Assembly (NCBI RefSeq): GCF_006517255.1
Contig: NZ_CP041185.1
Coordinates: 372,001 to 436,000, forward strand
Length of the DNA stretch: 64,000 nucleotides
DNA from: Janthinobacterium tructae
GTDB taxonomy: Bacteria > Pseudomonadota > Gammaproteobacteria > Burkholderiales > Burkholderiaceae_D
Direction of reading: 5' to 3'
A model generated the notes under the pieces. That model was not told where the DNA came from, made no database searches, and saw only the letters and a list, made by a program, of their open reading frames with translations. The position numbers and the translations under genes were made by a program. Shown here one piece after another: positions 17,298-26,290 of this stretch. Every line of letters starts with the position of its first letter. The stretch's first letter is position 1.

Positions 17298-19020
17298 TTT
17301 TCTGCATCCATTGTTTGACGACTTCGGCGACACGCTCGGGTTCTTTTTCAGCCAGTACTTTCAGGTGATCGACCATCACGTCGACCGCCGAGCCTGGTGG
17401 CGGCAAATCATAGTTTTCCAGCAGCGGCACGACCGGCATGCTGCCAGTGCCGGTCGCTTCGCCTTCGAGCGCCAGCGGGCTGCCATTCACGCCCAGTGCC
17501 GGCGCGCCAGCGGCGGCCACGCCAGGCGTGCCGGCGGCGCTGCCGCCGCCCAGTGCCAGGGCAGGATCGAGCTGTTTCAGTGCCGGCGGCGCCATGCGCG
17601 TGGTCAGCAAACGCATCAGCGGACGCAGGATCAGGAAGTAGCCGAGCACGGCGCCCAGGGCGTACAGCAGCCAGCTGCTGAAATCGACGACGGTATCGCG
17701 CTCTTCCCACCACTGCGCCACGGGCGGCTTGGCAGGGAAGGCCAGCGCAGTCAGGCTCAGGCTGTCGCCGCGCTGGGCGTTGATGCCCAGGCCGCTGTTG
17801 AGCATTTTTTCAATATTGCCCAGTTCAGCAGGGGTCCAGCCGGTTTTCGGATTCGGTGCGGCGGCGCTGTTGAGCACGACGGCCACGCTGAGTTTTTCCA
17901 GGCGGCCACGGCTGCGCTTGATCTGCGTGATGCTGCGGTCATACGCGTACTGGCGCGTGGTGGCGTTCTTGCGCGCAGTGCCGTCGTCGGCCGCTTTCGG
18001 TGCGCCGTTGGCCGGCGCGGCGCCCGCGGCGTCGGCCGGTGCCGGTACGGCGGCCGCTGGTGGACGGTTCGACAGGCTGCCGGGAACGCCGGCCACGGTG
18101 CGGTTGCGTTCCTGCTCTTCGCGCATCGCTTCGCTGGTCACTTTCGGGGCTTCGCCGTACTTTTCCAGCGTTTCGTCCACACGGTCGTTGTTCACGGCGG
18201 CCGTCACGCTGAGCTTGAAGTTGTCTTCGCCGATAACGGGACCGAGCAGGCCCGTGACGTTGCGGCGGATTTCATCCTGGAAGCGCTTCGCGCCTTCATT
18301 GCCAGCGGCCGAGGCGTCGAAGCCGTCCGTCAGGTCGACGTGCGAGGACAGCAGGTTGCCGCCCTGGTCGACCAGGCTCACGCGCGTAGGCGCCAGGCTG
18401 GCGACGCTGCCGGCCACCATGTTGATGACGGCGGCGATCTGTTCCGGCGCCAGGGTGCGGCCCGGTTTCAGCGCCACCACCACGGAGGCCGACGATTTGT
18501 CGCCGTCGCTGGCGACAAACGAGGTCGACTTGGCAATCGACAGATGGACGCGCGCCGAAGCGATCGCGTCCATCGTCATGATGCTTTGCGCCAATTCGCC
18601 TTCCAGGCCGCGGCGGAAGCGCACGTCCTGCACGAATTGCGATACACCCAGCGGGTCATTCTTGTCCATCAGCTCCAGCCCGGCCGGCAGCTGCGCCGTC
18701 ACGCCCTTCGAGGCGAGCAGCATGCGCACCTTGCCCAGCATGGCATCGGGCACCAGCACCTGGCCGCTGTCCGGATGCAAACGGTAGGGGATGTGCTCGG
18801 CGTCCAGCGTGGCCATCATGTCCGTCACGGCCACTTTTTCGCGTGCGCCAAACACCGGCTTGTAGTTGGCCTGGTCGCGCCAGGCATACATGGTCACCAT
18901 GGCGGTGATGCCGATGGCCAGCACGACGATGGGAACCAGGTTTTTCAGCAGGGCGGGCGGAATGGCGGGCTGGGCACCAAGGCGCCAGCGCGCAAATGCG
19001 GACTTCATGGGGGTAATCAC
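17272..19020 (-). CDS. fliF: Flagellar MS-ring protein FliF
   Basis: Inner-membrane ring on which the basal body is built, 582 residues. The first membrane helix is at about 28-46 (LVPIVVLAIGITAMVTMYA) and the second at about 435-455 (SSWLLYALGAVLGYFLIL). Between them are the ring-building motifs: VPDAMLGKVRMLLASKGV, FRRGLEGELAQSI, SARVHLSIAKSTSFV and ASVVVALKPGRTL. The C-terminal tail with DHLKVLAEKEPERVAEVVKQWM is the FliG-binding part. It follows fliE by 48 bp. Confidence 0.96.
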   Translation of the reverse strand: MITPMKSAFARWRLGAQPAIPPALLKNLVPIVVLAIGITAMVTMYAWRDQANYKPVFGAREKVAVTDMMATLDAEHIPYRLHPDSGQVLVPDAMLGKVRMLLASKGVTAQLPAGLELMDKNDPLGVSQFVQDVRFRRGLEGELAQSIMTMDAIASARVHLSIAKSTSFVASDGDKSSASVVVALKPGRTLAPEQIAAVINMVAGSVASLAPTRVSLVDQGGNLLSSHVDLTDGFDASAAGNEGAKRFQDEIRRNVTGLLGPVIGEDNFKLSVTAAVNNDRVDETLEKYGEAPKVTSEAMREEQERNRTVAGVPGSLSNRPPAAAVPAPADAAGAAPANGAPKAADDGTARKNATTRQYAYDRSITQIKRSRGRLEKLSVAVVLNSAAAPNPKTGWTPAELGNIEKMLNSGLGINAQRGDSLSLTALAFPAKPPVAQWWEERDTVVDFSSWLLYALGAVLGYFLILRPLMRLLTTRMAPPALKQLDPALALGGGSAAGTPGVAAAGAPALGVNGSPLALEGEATGTGSMPVVPLLENYDLPPPGSAVDVMVDHLKVLAEKEPERVAEVVKQWMQKNGRTQQQQ

Positions 19021-19068
19021 TTGGGGTAACTTTCGCTGGGAGGCTGGGCGTGGATCAGGGCGTGAAGA

Positions 19069-19407
19069 TTACAGAGGCAATTTGATGAGTTCGTCGACGG
19101 CGCCCATGACCTTGTTGCGCACCTGCATCAACATGGAGAAGGACAGGCTCGCTTCCTGGCTGGCCAGCATGGCGCCGACCATGTCGTCACTCTTGCCGCT
19201 GTCGACGTCGCTCATTTTCTGCGCTGCCATGCGGTCGTCGCCATTCACCTTGCCGATGGCGTCTTTCATGCTTTGCGCGAAGGAGAAGCCGGATTGTTCC
19301 TGCGTGCCGAACTGGGCGGCGGGCGCGATGCTGGCGCCCAGGGCGTGCGCGTCATTGCTCAGTGCTGCCAGATCGGCCTTGATCAGACCTGCGAGTTCGT
19401 TGCTCAT
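19069..19407 (-). CDS. fliE: Flagellar hook-basal body adaptor FliE
   Basis: Connects MS-ring and rod. 112 residues, close to the family length. The C-terminal half (SDDMVGAMLASQEASLSFSMLMQVRNKVMGAVDELIKLPL) is the conserved FliE domain with its Met/Gln-rich packing helix. The ATG at 19407 has GAGGGCAAG in front; a longer frame from 19443 is less likely. First gene of the leftward fliE-F-G-H-I-J operon, divergent from fliM across a 551-bp region. Confidence 0.94.
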   Translation of the reverse strand: MSNELAGLIKADLAALSNDAHALGASIAPAAQFGTQEQSGFSFAQSMKDAIGKVNGDDRMAAQKMSDVDSGKSDDMVGAMLASQEASLSFSMLMQVRNKVMGAVDELIKLPL

Positions 19408-19958
19408 CTTGCCCTCTACTTTCAATATGCGGTGACGTATCAATCAGAATTACTGGTGTTGCCAATCCGGCAGTCGTGCATGTAAATGCCATCCTGCCCG
19501 GCCCGATCCGCAAGGCCCATCAGTTTTATCAGTTGCCACACCATCCGCTCAAGCAGACTCAAACAAACCCAGTAAACCCACGTTGACATGATTTACATGG
19601 CCATGATAACTAATATTTATCTGATAAAAGTTTCTCTTGGTGGCAATAACAAGGACTGAAAACTGCCATAAAAACCGGAATCAGGTAAGCGGAATGGCGC
19701 ACTGCAAATCACTATTTTGTCACTATAAGCTTACCTCGCGGCAACTATAAAGTAAAGAGAGGATTGGCTCAAGGAATATTGATACATGGCAATATTTGGC
19801 TTTTTCATGTATTGTTCAGCACCGTAGTCATCTAGCATGCGATACGATGCGCAATCGTTTGCTTGCGCAGCTGTGGGCAAAGCCAAGATGATGCTGTATT
19901 TAATTTCGGGCGATCCGTATAATTTGTTCTGCCACCGCAATACCGACATGACTACTAC
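19408..19958. promoter_or_regulatory. 551-bp divergent control region between fliE and fliM
   Basis: The longest gene-free stretch in the flagellar locus, noticeably more AT-rich than its neighbours. It must carry the promoters of two large divergent operons. Visible features are a perfect TTGACA at 19583-19588 without a good -10 partner, a 10-bp palindrome CATGGCCATG at 19596-19605, and an inverted repeat at 19848-19869. No -24/-12 site of sigma-54 type with correct 10-base spacing was convincing. I see no credible gene in it. Confidence 0.5.
19848..19869. repeat. Inverted repeat, possible operator upstream of fliM
   Basis: TGCGCAA at 19848-19854 is mirrored by TTGCGCA at 19863-19869 with an 8-base spacer, about 90 bp before fliM. 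The half-site and spacing could suit a dimeric activator, but no factor can be named from the sequence. Confidence 0.3.
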
Positions 19959-20837
19959 ATGACAATCATTACCAAGACAGATCAAACTGCGCGCCATCAA
20001 GTCCTCGATTCCTGTCTGCTTGGACGTCCTGTCCATTTGCTGCATGTATTCGGCGCCCAGCTGCGCGACGACCTGGCCGCGGCCCTGCGCCAGCCGATGA
20101 GCCGTCGCTACTGGGGTAATTTCCAGATTGGCGCGGTGACGTTGTCGCGCGTGGAAAACGAGGACAGCGTGAATCGCTGGCTGAGTTTTTCTACACCAGC
20201 CGGTCAGACGGGCTTTACGCTCGAACGGCAGATACTCTTGAGCGTGCTGAATTATCGTTACGGTAGTGCCGGCGCCAAGGGCGTGCTGCCCGATCCGGCA
20301 CAGGTGCGCGTGACGGCCACCGAGGAGCGCCTCGCTGTGGTGCTGGGACAACAGTTGGTGAACAACTTGTTTACCCGCATCCACAAGAATCTGCAAACCG
20401 TGGGCAAAAGCAGCGACATCGACACCAGTGCCGAGGTCGCCGTGCAGTCGGGCGTGCATCCGGCGCGCGGCAGCTGGATCGTCAGCGTGGCGCTCAGCGA
20501 CGTCGAGGCGGGGCAGAGCGGCCACTTCTGGTTCTCGCTGGACAAGCGCCTGATGGCCGACGTGCTGCGCGGCTTGCTGCCCGAGCGCGCGCAGGCGAAG
20601 AAAGCCTTGCGTGGCAGCGTGCGCCCGCTCGCTTCGCGCCTGCAAGTGACCCTGGAAGGGCGGCTCGTCAGCAAGCAGGTGCAGCTGGGCGCCTTGTTCG
20701 ACCTGCGCGTGGGCGACGTGATACCCGTCAGCCTGAGCCGCACCGACGTCATGCTGGACGATTCCCGTTTATTTACAGCGGCTGTTTCCGAACACAAGGG
20801 CAAGCTCTGTTTAACCTCATTTGAAGATGTCGAATAA
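19959..20837 (+). CDS. fliM: Short FliM-type flagellar switch protein lacking the CheY-binding N-terminus
   Basis: C-ring protein of the FliM/FliN family, 292 residues against about 330 for standard FliM. Recognisable parts are DDLAAALRQPM and RYWGNFQIGAVTLSR in the middle domain, VRVTATEERLAVVLGQQLVNNLF, and the C-terminal SpoA-like domain (LASRLQVTLEGRLVSKQVQLGALFDLRVGDVIPVSL). The conserved N-terminal tail that binds phosphorylated CheY (LSQ.EIDALL) is absent; the protein opens MTIITKTDQTARHQVLDS. First gene of the fliM-N-P-Q-R-flhB-A operon. Coupling to FliN is supported by the overlapping genes. Confidence 0.88.
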   Translation: MTIITKTDQTARHQVLDSCLLGRPVHLLHVFGAQLRDDLAAALRQPMSRRYWGNFQIGAVTLSRVENEDSVNRWLSFSTPAGQTGFTLERQILLSVLNYRYGSAGAKGVLPDPAQVRVTATEERLAVVLGQQLVNNLFTRIHKNLQTVGKSSDIDTSAEVAVQSGVHPARGSWIVSVALSDVEAGQSGHFWFSLDKRLMADVLRGLLPERAQAKKALRGSVRPLASRLQVTLEGRLVSKQVQLGALFDLRVGDVIPVSLSRTDVMLDDSRLFTAAVSEHKGKLCLTSFEDVE

Positions 20838-21204
20838 TATGAATATCACCGATACCAACCAGAGCGAAACCCTGCTGGAAGACCTGGGCGATGACATGAT
20901 CATCGACCAGGGCGACATGTCCGACGTGGCCAGCACCCGCGCGCGGCGCGACATTCCGCAGATGATGCGCAAGATCCCCGTCACCCTGACGCTGGAAGTG
21001 GGTTCGGCCCGCATTTCGCTGGAAGAACTGATGGCCATCGGCCCGGACAGCGTGATTGAACTCGACATGCTGGCCGGCGAACCGCTGGTGATCAAGGTCA
21101 ACGGCACGCCGATCGGCCGTGCCGAAGTGGTGGTGGCCGGCGAGAACTATGGCCTGAAAGTCATTGACCTCGACGGTCTTAATCTCGACCTGATGACAGC
21201 ATGA
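20827..21204 (+). CDS. fliN: Flagellar motor switch protein FliN
   Basis: C-ring subunit built on the SpoA domain. About 125 residues: an acidic disordered first third (LLEDLGDDMIIDQGD), then IPVTLTLEVGSARISLEELMAIGPDSVIELDMLAGEPLVIKVNGTPIGRAEVVVAGENYGLKVI, a textbook FliN fold. The start is uncertain: ATG at 20827 overlaps fliM, and ATG at 20839 follows the fliM stop directly. The stop overlaps the fliP start (ATGA). There is no fliO between fliN and fliP. Confidence 0.94.
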   Translation: MSNNMNITDTNQSETLLEDLGDDMIIDQGDMSDVASTRARRDIPQMMRKIPVTLTLEVGSARISLEELMAIGPDSVIELDMLAGEPLVIKVNGTPIGRAEVVVAGENYGLKVIDLDGLNLDLMTA

Positions 21205-21971
21205 AGCTGGCGGTACCCGGTTTAAGCCGGCGCCGCGGCGCGCTGGCTGCCGCGCTGGCTGTCCCCATTTTGATGCTGTGCTGCAGTGCCGTCGGGGCGC
21301 AGGATTTGTTGTCCGGCGTGGTGCCGGGCGCGAAGACCGACCTGTCGGTGAAGATGCAGATCCTCGTCGTCATGACCCTGCTCGGGCTGTTGCCCGTGAT
21401 GGTCATGATGATGACCAGCTTTACCCGCTTCGTCATCGTGCTGTCCCTGCTGCGCCAAGCCTTGGGCCTGCAGCAGGGTTTGCCCAACCGTATCGTCACC
21501 GGCATCGCCCTGATTCTCACCCTGCTGGTCATGCGCCCCATCGGCGACCAGGTGTGGAAGGACGCGTTCGTGCCCTACGACCGCGACCAGATTGGCATGC
21601 AGGAAGCGCTGAAGATCGCCGAAGTGCCGATTTCGCGCTTCATGCTGGCGCAGACGAGCAAGGCCGCGCTGGCGCAGATCGCGCACCTGGCCGGCGAGCC
21701 GTCGAGCATGCGCCCGCAAGACCACAGTTTCACGGTCAAGCTGGCGGCGTTTGTGTTGTCCGAACTCAAGACGGCGTTCCAGATCGGCTGCATGCTGTTC
21801 ATACCGTTCCTCATCATCGATCTGGTGGTGGCGTCCGTGCTGATGGCGATGGGCATGATGATGCTCTCGCCGCTGGTCATTTCGCTGCCGTTCAAGCTGC
21901 TGCTGTTCGTGCTGGTCGACGGCTGGACCCTGACCGTCAACACCCTCGTTACCAGCATACAGGGCTATTGA
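21201..21971 (+). CDS. fliP: Flagellar export gate protein FliP
   Basis: Core of the flagellar export gate, 256 residues. It has a cleavable signal peptide (ALAAALAVPILMLCCSAVGAQ, about 14-34), as typical FliP does. Then come ILVVMTLLGLLPVMVMMMTSFTRFVIVLSLLRQALGLQQ and the C-terminal signature VLSELKTAFQIGCMLFIPFLIIDLVVASVLMAMGMMMLSP. The gene overlaps fliN by four bases and is followed by fliQ after 3 bp. Confidence 0.97.
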   Translation: MKLAVPGLSRRRGALAAALAVPILMLCCSAVGAQDLLSGVVPGAKTDLSVKMQILVVMTLLGLLPVMVMMMTSFTRFVIVLSLLRQALGLQQGLPNRIVTGIALILTLLVMRPIGDQVWKDAFVPYDRDQIGMQEALKIAEVPISRFMLAQTSKAALAQIAHLAGEPSSMRPQDHSFTVKLAAFVLSELKTAFQIGCMLFIPFLIIDLVVASVLMAMGMMMLSPLVISLPFKLLLFVLVDGWTLTVNTLVTSIQGY

Positions 21972-21974
21972 TCG

Positions 21975-22247
21975 ATGTTTACCCCTGAAGTCGCCGTCGA
22001 CCTGATCATCGAAGCGTTGCATGTCGTCATGCTGCTGGTGGTGATCCTGGTCGTGCCAGGTCTGCTCATGGGCCTGCTGGTCGCGCTGGTGCAGGCGGCC
22101 ACCTCGATCAATGAACAGACCATGAGTTTCCTGCCGCGCCTGCTGGTCACCCTGTTGGCGCTGATCCTGGCCGGACGATGGATGGCCGGTTACCTGATGG
22201 ATTATTGCGTGTCCATTTTTCAGCGCGCGGCCACCCTGGTCGGATAG
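21975..22247 (+). CDS. fliQ: Flagellar export gate protein FliQ
   Basis: Small membrane component of the export gate. Exactly 90 residues with two hydrophobic helices, LHVVMLLVVILVVPGLLMGLLVALVQAATSINEQTMSFLPRL and VTLLALILAGRWMAGYLMDY. The link 'QAATSINEQT..F.P' is the FliQ signature. The order fliP-Q-R is invariant in export loci. Confidence 0.96.
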   Translation: MFTPEVAVDLIIEALHVVMLLVVILVVPGLLMGLLVALVQAATSINEQTMSFLPRLLVTLLALILAGRWMAGYLMDYCVSIFQRAATLVG

Positions 22248-22259
22248 CGCCGCGCGCCC

Positions 22260-23057
22260 ATGGATCAGATTTTCAATCAGGTGCTGCCGTTTGTGCTGGC
22301 CGTATGGTGGCCGTTCTGCCGCATCCTGGCCATGCTCAGCGCCTCGCCCGTAATCGGCGACGGCGTCGTGCCCGTCACCGTGCGCATCCTGCTGTCGCTG
22401 GTGCTGGCGATCCTGATGCTGCCCGTGATGCAGGCCTCGGGCATCTCGCAGGACTTGTTGAAAATCGATCCGTTTTCCCTGTACGCCATCGTCGCCACTC
22501 TGGAGCAGGCCGTCATCGGCTTCGTCCTCGGCCTGGCCTTCCACTTCGCCATGTCGGTGATGTCGGTGCTTGGCTACCTGGTGTCGAGCCAGGTGGGTTT
22601 TTCCATGGCCGTCATGAACGATCCGCTCAACGGCACTTCGTCGGACGTGATCACGGGCCTGCTCACCATCATGTGCATGATCGTGTTTTTTGCCATCGAC
22701 GGCCATCTGGTGCTGACGGGCGTGATCGGCGCCAGTTTCAAGGCCTGGCCCGTGGGGCAGGGCTATGCCCCGCTGCTGCTGCAGACGGTGGCGTATAACG
22801 TGGCGTGGATCTTCGCCGCCGCCATGCTGCTGGCTTTGCCCATCGTCTTTTCCACCATGGTGGTGCAGCTGGGCTTCGGCTTCCTGAACCGCGTGGCGCC
22901 ATCGCTGAACCTGTTTTCGCTGGGCTTTTCCATGATCACCGTGTTCGGCCTGCTGATGCTGGCGCAGATCGTGCGCTTTATTCCCGAGCACTACATCGCC
23001 ATGACGAATCGCGTGCTCGATATGATCGCCGAACAGATGCGGGTGGCCCATGGCTGA
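22260..23057 (+). CDS. fliR: Flagellar export gate protein FliR
   Basis: Multispanning export-gate subunit, 265 residues with about six hydrophobic segments. Signatures include FCRILAMLSASPVIGDGVVPVTVRI (residues about 20-45) and EQAVIGFVLGLAFHFAMSVMSVLGYLVSSQVGFSMA. The late segment has LALPIVFSTMVVQLGFGFLNRVAPSLNLFSLGF. Its end overlaps flhB by eight bases. Confidence 0.96.
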   Translation: MDQIFNQVLPFVLAVWWPFCRILAMLSASPVIGDGVVPVTVRILLSLVLAILMLPVMQASGISQDLLKIDPFSLYAIVATLEQAVIGFVLGLAFHFAMSVMSVLGYLVSSQVGFSMAVMNDPLNGTSSDVITGLLTIMCMIVFFAIDGHLVLTGVIGASFKAWPVGQGYAPLLLQTVAYNVAWIFAAAMLLALPIVFSTMVVQLGFGFLNRVAPSLNLFSLGFSMITVFGLLMLAQIVRFIPEHYIAMTNRVLDMIAEQMRVAHG

Positions 23058-24189
23058 CAATAGCACCGGCGACAAGACCGAAAAGGCGTCACAGCAAAAG
23101 CTGAAGAAGTCGCGCCAGGAAGGGCAGGTGGTGCGTTCGCGCGACCTGTCGACGGCGCTGGGCATCCTGATCAGCATGAAGCTGTTCGTGTTTCTGCTGC
23201 CTTCTTATCTGGATAGCTTCCGTGAGCTGTTCGCCATGGCTTTCATGCCGCTCGACAGCAAGGGCGCGCTCGACAATGCCATGTCGATGGCGTTCACCAC
23301 CTCGGTGGGCTTGCTGATCAAGATGATCGTGCCGCTGTTTTGCGTGCCCCTGTTTGTCGTGCTCGGCTCCTTGATTCCCGGCGGCTGGGTCATCAGCGGC
23401 AAGAACTGGATGCCGAAGATGGAGCGCCTGAGCCCGGCCAAGAATCTGGGCCGCCTGGTGTCGCCCAAGCATGGCTTTGAATTCGGCCTGTCCATCGCCA
23501 AGGCAGGAGTGCTTGGCATGGTGATCGTGCATGTCTGCCGTTCCAGCCTGACGCAGTACGTGGACTTGCAACACCGGCCCCTGCAGCAAGCCATGCTCGA
23601 TGGCTCGGCGCTGATGCTCGACGGCTTGATGTCCCTCATTTCCGTCTTCATCCTGTTTGCCATCATCGACGTGCCGGCGCAGGCGTTCTTTTTTGCCCGC
23701 GGCCAGCGCATGAGCAAGCAGGACGTCAAGGAAGAGCATAAAAGCAGCGAAGGCCGGCCCGAAGTGCGCCAGCGCATCCGCCAGTTGCAGCAGCAGATCG
23801 GCCGGCGCAGCGTGCGCAAGACCGTGCCCGACGCCGACGTGGTGATCGTCAACCCCGAGCATTACGCCGTTGCATTGAAGTATGACCAGGACCGCGCCGA
23901 GGCGCCGTTTGTCGTTGCCAAGGGCGTCGACGAGATGGCGCTGTATATCCGGCAAGTGGCGAAGGAGCACCATATTGAAACGCTGGAGTTGCCGCCGCTG
24001 GCGCGCGCCATCTACAACACCAGCCAGGTGCAGCAGCAGATTCCCGTGCAGCTGTATCAGGCCGTGTCGCAGGTGCTCAACTACATACTGCAACTGAAAG
24101 CATTCCGGTCCGGGCAGCGTGCTGCCCAGCCCGTATTACCCACCGAGATGGCCGTGCCGTCTCATTTGAGCGAGGTAGTCCCTTCATGA
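23050..24189 (+). CDS. flhB: Flagellar export switch protein FlhB with NPEH cleavage site
   Basis: Membrane protein that switches export from hook to filament substrates by self-cleavage. 379 residues: KTEKASQQKLKKSRQEGQVVRSRDL at the N-terminus, four hydrophobic segments to about residue 215, and a basic cytosolic linker. The autocleavage site at about 268-271 reads Asn-Pro-Glu-His instead of the usual Asn-Pro-Thr-His. The Asn, Pro and His are kept, so cleavage is probably retained. The C-terminal domain continues VAKGVDEMALYIRQVAKEHHIETLELPPLARAIY. A tail of about 40 residues extends past the common core. Confidence 0.95.
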   Translation: MADNSTGDKTEKASQQKLKKSRQEGQVVRSRDLSTALGILISMKLFVFLLPSYLDSFRELFAMAFMPLDSKGALDNAMSMAFTTSVGLLIKMIVPLFCVPLFVVLGSLIPGGWVISGKNWMPKMERLSPAKNLGRLVSPKHGFEFGLSIAKAGVLGMVIVHVCRSSLTQYVDLQHRPLQQAMLDGSALMLDGLMSLISVFILFAIIDVPAQAFFFARGQRMSKQDVKEEHKSSEGRPEVRQRIRQLQQQIGRRSVRKTVPDADVVIVNPEHYAVALKYDQDRAEAPFVVAKGVDEMALYIRQVAKEHHIETLELPPLARAIYNTSQVQQQIPVQLYQAVSQVLNYILQLKAFRSGQRAAQPVLPTEMAVPSHLSEVVPS

Positions 24190-26273
24190 ATTTCCTGAAC
24201 CGGTTGGTTGCCGAAATGCGCCGCCACAAGTTCGCCACGCCGCTGTTCCTGCTGGTGATCCTGGCAATGATCATCCTGCCGCTGCCGCCGGTGCTGCTCG
24301 ATATCTTGTTCACTTTCAATATCGTGCTGGCCCTGATCGTTATCCTGGTCAGCGTGTCGGCCAAGCGGCCGCTCGATTTCTCCGTCTTCCCGACGGTGAT
24401 CCTGGCCACCACCATGCTCAGGCTGACCTTGAACGTGGCATCGACGCGCGTGGTGTTGCTGCACGGCCACACGGGCGCGGACGCGGCCGGTAAGGTGATC
24501 GAGGCCTTCGGTAACGTCGTGATCGGTGGTAACTTCGTCGTCGGTATCGTGGTCTTCGTGATCTTGATGATCATCAACTTCGCCGTCGTCACCAAGGGGG
24601 CCGAGCGTATTTCCGAAGTGTCGGCGCGCTTTACCCTCGATGCCTTGCCGGGCAAGCAGATGGCCATCGATGCCGACCTGAACGCCGGCCTGATCAACCA
24701 GGAAAAAGCCCAGCTGCGCCGCAAGGACGTGGCCGCTGAAGCGGATTTCTATGGCGCCATGGACGGCGCGTCGAAGTTCGTGCGCGGCGATGCCGTCGCC
24801 AGTATCCTGATCCTGATCATCAACATGGTCGGCGGCGTGGCCATCGGCTCGCTGATGCACGACCTGTCGTTCGGCGATGCTTTCCGCCAATACGCACTGC
24901 TGACCATCGGTGATGGCCTGGTGGCGCAGATCCCGGCGCTGCTGCTGTCGGCCGCGGCCGCCATCCTGGTGACCCGTATCAGCGATTCGGGCGACTTCGA
25001 ACAGCAAGTGGCGGGCCAAGTGCTGACGTCGCCAACGGTGATCTTCAGCGCGTCCGGCATGATGGTGGCGCTGGCCTTGATCCCGGGCATGCCGTGGTTC
25101 ATGTTCATGACCTTTGCCGGCGTGCTGGCCTTCGTGGCCTGGCGCCTGACCAAGCGCGTGAAGGGGCCTGATACGGCCGGCATGGCGGCCATCGAGGCGG
25201 CCTTGCGCGAGGACAAGCCTGCCGAGATGGAGTGGCAGCAACTGCCTGCCGTGCAACCGCTGATGGTGATGCTCGGCTATAAACTGGTGGGCATGGTGGA
25301 TAAGACACAAGGCGAACCCTTGACCAAGCGCGTCAAGGGCGTGCGCCAGAGCCTGTCCGAAGCGATGGGCTTGCTGCTGCCGAACATCGGCGTGCGCGAC
25401 GACCTGGCCCTGAAGCCGTCGCAGTATGCCATCGTGCTGTCGGGCACCGTGGTGGCGCAGGCGGAAGTGCAGGCCGACCGCCTGATGGCGATCCCGTCGC
25501 CGAACGTGTATGGCCAACTCGATGGCATTCCCGGCATCGAACCGGCCTACGGCATGCCCGTCACCTGGATCGAACCCGGTGAAAAGGCGCATGCGCTGGG
25601 CCTGGGCTACCAGGTCATCGAGGCGCCCAGCGTGATCGCCACGCACTTGTCGAAAATGGTGCGTGAATACTTGCCGGAACTGTTCCGCCACGAAGACGTC
25701 TCGAACATGATGGAGCGCCTGACGGCCTTGTCGCCCAAGCTGGCCGGCGCGCTGGACAAGGCCCTCACGCACACGCAGCTGCTGCGCGTGTTCCGCGTCT
25801 TGCTGGCAGAAAACGTGTCACTGAAGGATATCGTGCCCATCGCCACCACCTTGCTCGACAGTTCGGAAACCACCAAGGATCCGATCCTGCTGGCGGCCGA
25901 AGTGCGCTGCGCGCTGCGGCGCCAGATCGTCAGCGGCCTGTTTGGGCAGAAGATGGAAATGCAGGCGTTTAATCTCGGCGGCGAGCTGGAAAACATGCTG
26001 CTCGGTTCGCTGAACCAGGCGCGCCAGTCGGGCAAGGTGACCCTGGATAATTACCCGATCGACCCGCACCTGCTGTCGCAACTGCAGGTGAACATGCCGG
26101 TGGCGCGCGAGCAGATGAAGCAGCAGGCCACGCCGCCGCTGCTGCTGGTGCTGCCGCAGATCCGTCCGCTGCTGGCCCGCTATGCGCGCCTGTTCGCGCC
26201 GGGCCTGCATGTGTTGTCGTATAACGAAATCCCGGAAAACCGCGAAGTGAGCATCATCGGCACGGTGGGGTAA
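24186..26273 (+). CDS. flhA: Flagellar export gate protein FlhA
   Basis: Largest export-gate protein, 695 residues. The N-terminal half carries eight hydrophobic segments and the FHIPEP signature (RPLDFSVFPTVILATTMLRLTLNVASTRV, about 58-86). Near residue 145 is KGAERISEVSARFTLDALPGKQMAIDADLNAGLI, with conserved Asp residues. The C-terminal cytosolic domain (about 360-695) has PSPNVYGQLDGIPGIEPAYGMP and VIATHLSKMVREYLPELF. It overlaps flhB by four bases and ends in a strong terminator. Confidence 0.97.
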   Translation: MNFLNRLVAEMRRHKFATPLFLLVILAMIILPLPPVLLDILFTFNIVLALIVILVSVSAKRPLDFSVFPTVILATTMLRLTLNVASTRVVLLHGHTGADAAGKVIEAFGNVVIGGNFVVGIVVFVILMIINFAVVTKGAERISEVSARFTLDALPGKQMAIDADLNAGLINQEKAQLRRKDVAAEADFYGAMDGASKFVRGDAVASILILIINMVGGVAIGSLMHDLSFGDAFRQYALLTIGDGLVAQIPALLLSAAAAILVTRISDSGDFEQQVAGQVLTSPTVIFSASGMMVALALIPGMPWFMFMTFAGVLAFVAWRLTKRVKGPDTAGMAAIEAALREDKPAEMEWQQLPAVQPLMVMLGYKLVGMVDKTQGEPLTKRVKGVRQSLSEAMGLLLPNIGVRDDLALKPSQYAIVLSGTVVAQAEVQADRLMAIPSPNVYGQLDGIPGIEPAYGMPVTWIEPGEKAHALGLGYQVIEAPSVIATHLSKMVREYLPELFRHEDVSNMMERLTALSPKLAGALDKALTHTQLLRVFRVLLAENVSLKDIVPIATTLLDSSETTKDPILLAAEVRCALRRQIVSGLFGQKMEMQAFNLGGELENMLLGSLNQARQSGKVTLDNYPIDPHLLSQLQVNMPVAREQMKQQATPPLLLVLPQIRPLLARYARLFAPGLHVLSYNEIPENREVSIIGTVG

Positions 26274-26290
26274 ACGGTGGAATAAACAAA

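Noticed and set aside
19731..20645. 304-residue minus-strand frame covering fliM and part of its upstream region
   Set aside because: Overlaps fliM almost wholly on the opposite strand and looks like shadow translation; its C-terminal extension into the control region has no recognisable motif.
21222..23177. 651-residue minus-strand frame over fliP-Q-R
   Set aside because: Low-complexity His/Gln/Asp-rich translation of the opposite strand of well-identified genes.
24162..25772. 536-residue minus-strand frame over flhA
   Set aside because: Antisense of flhA with His/Gln-rich composition; no ribosome site or family resemblance.
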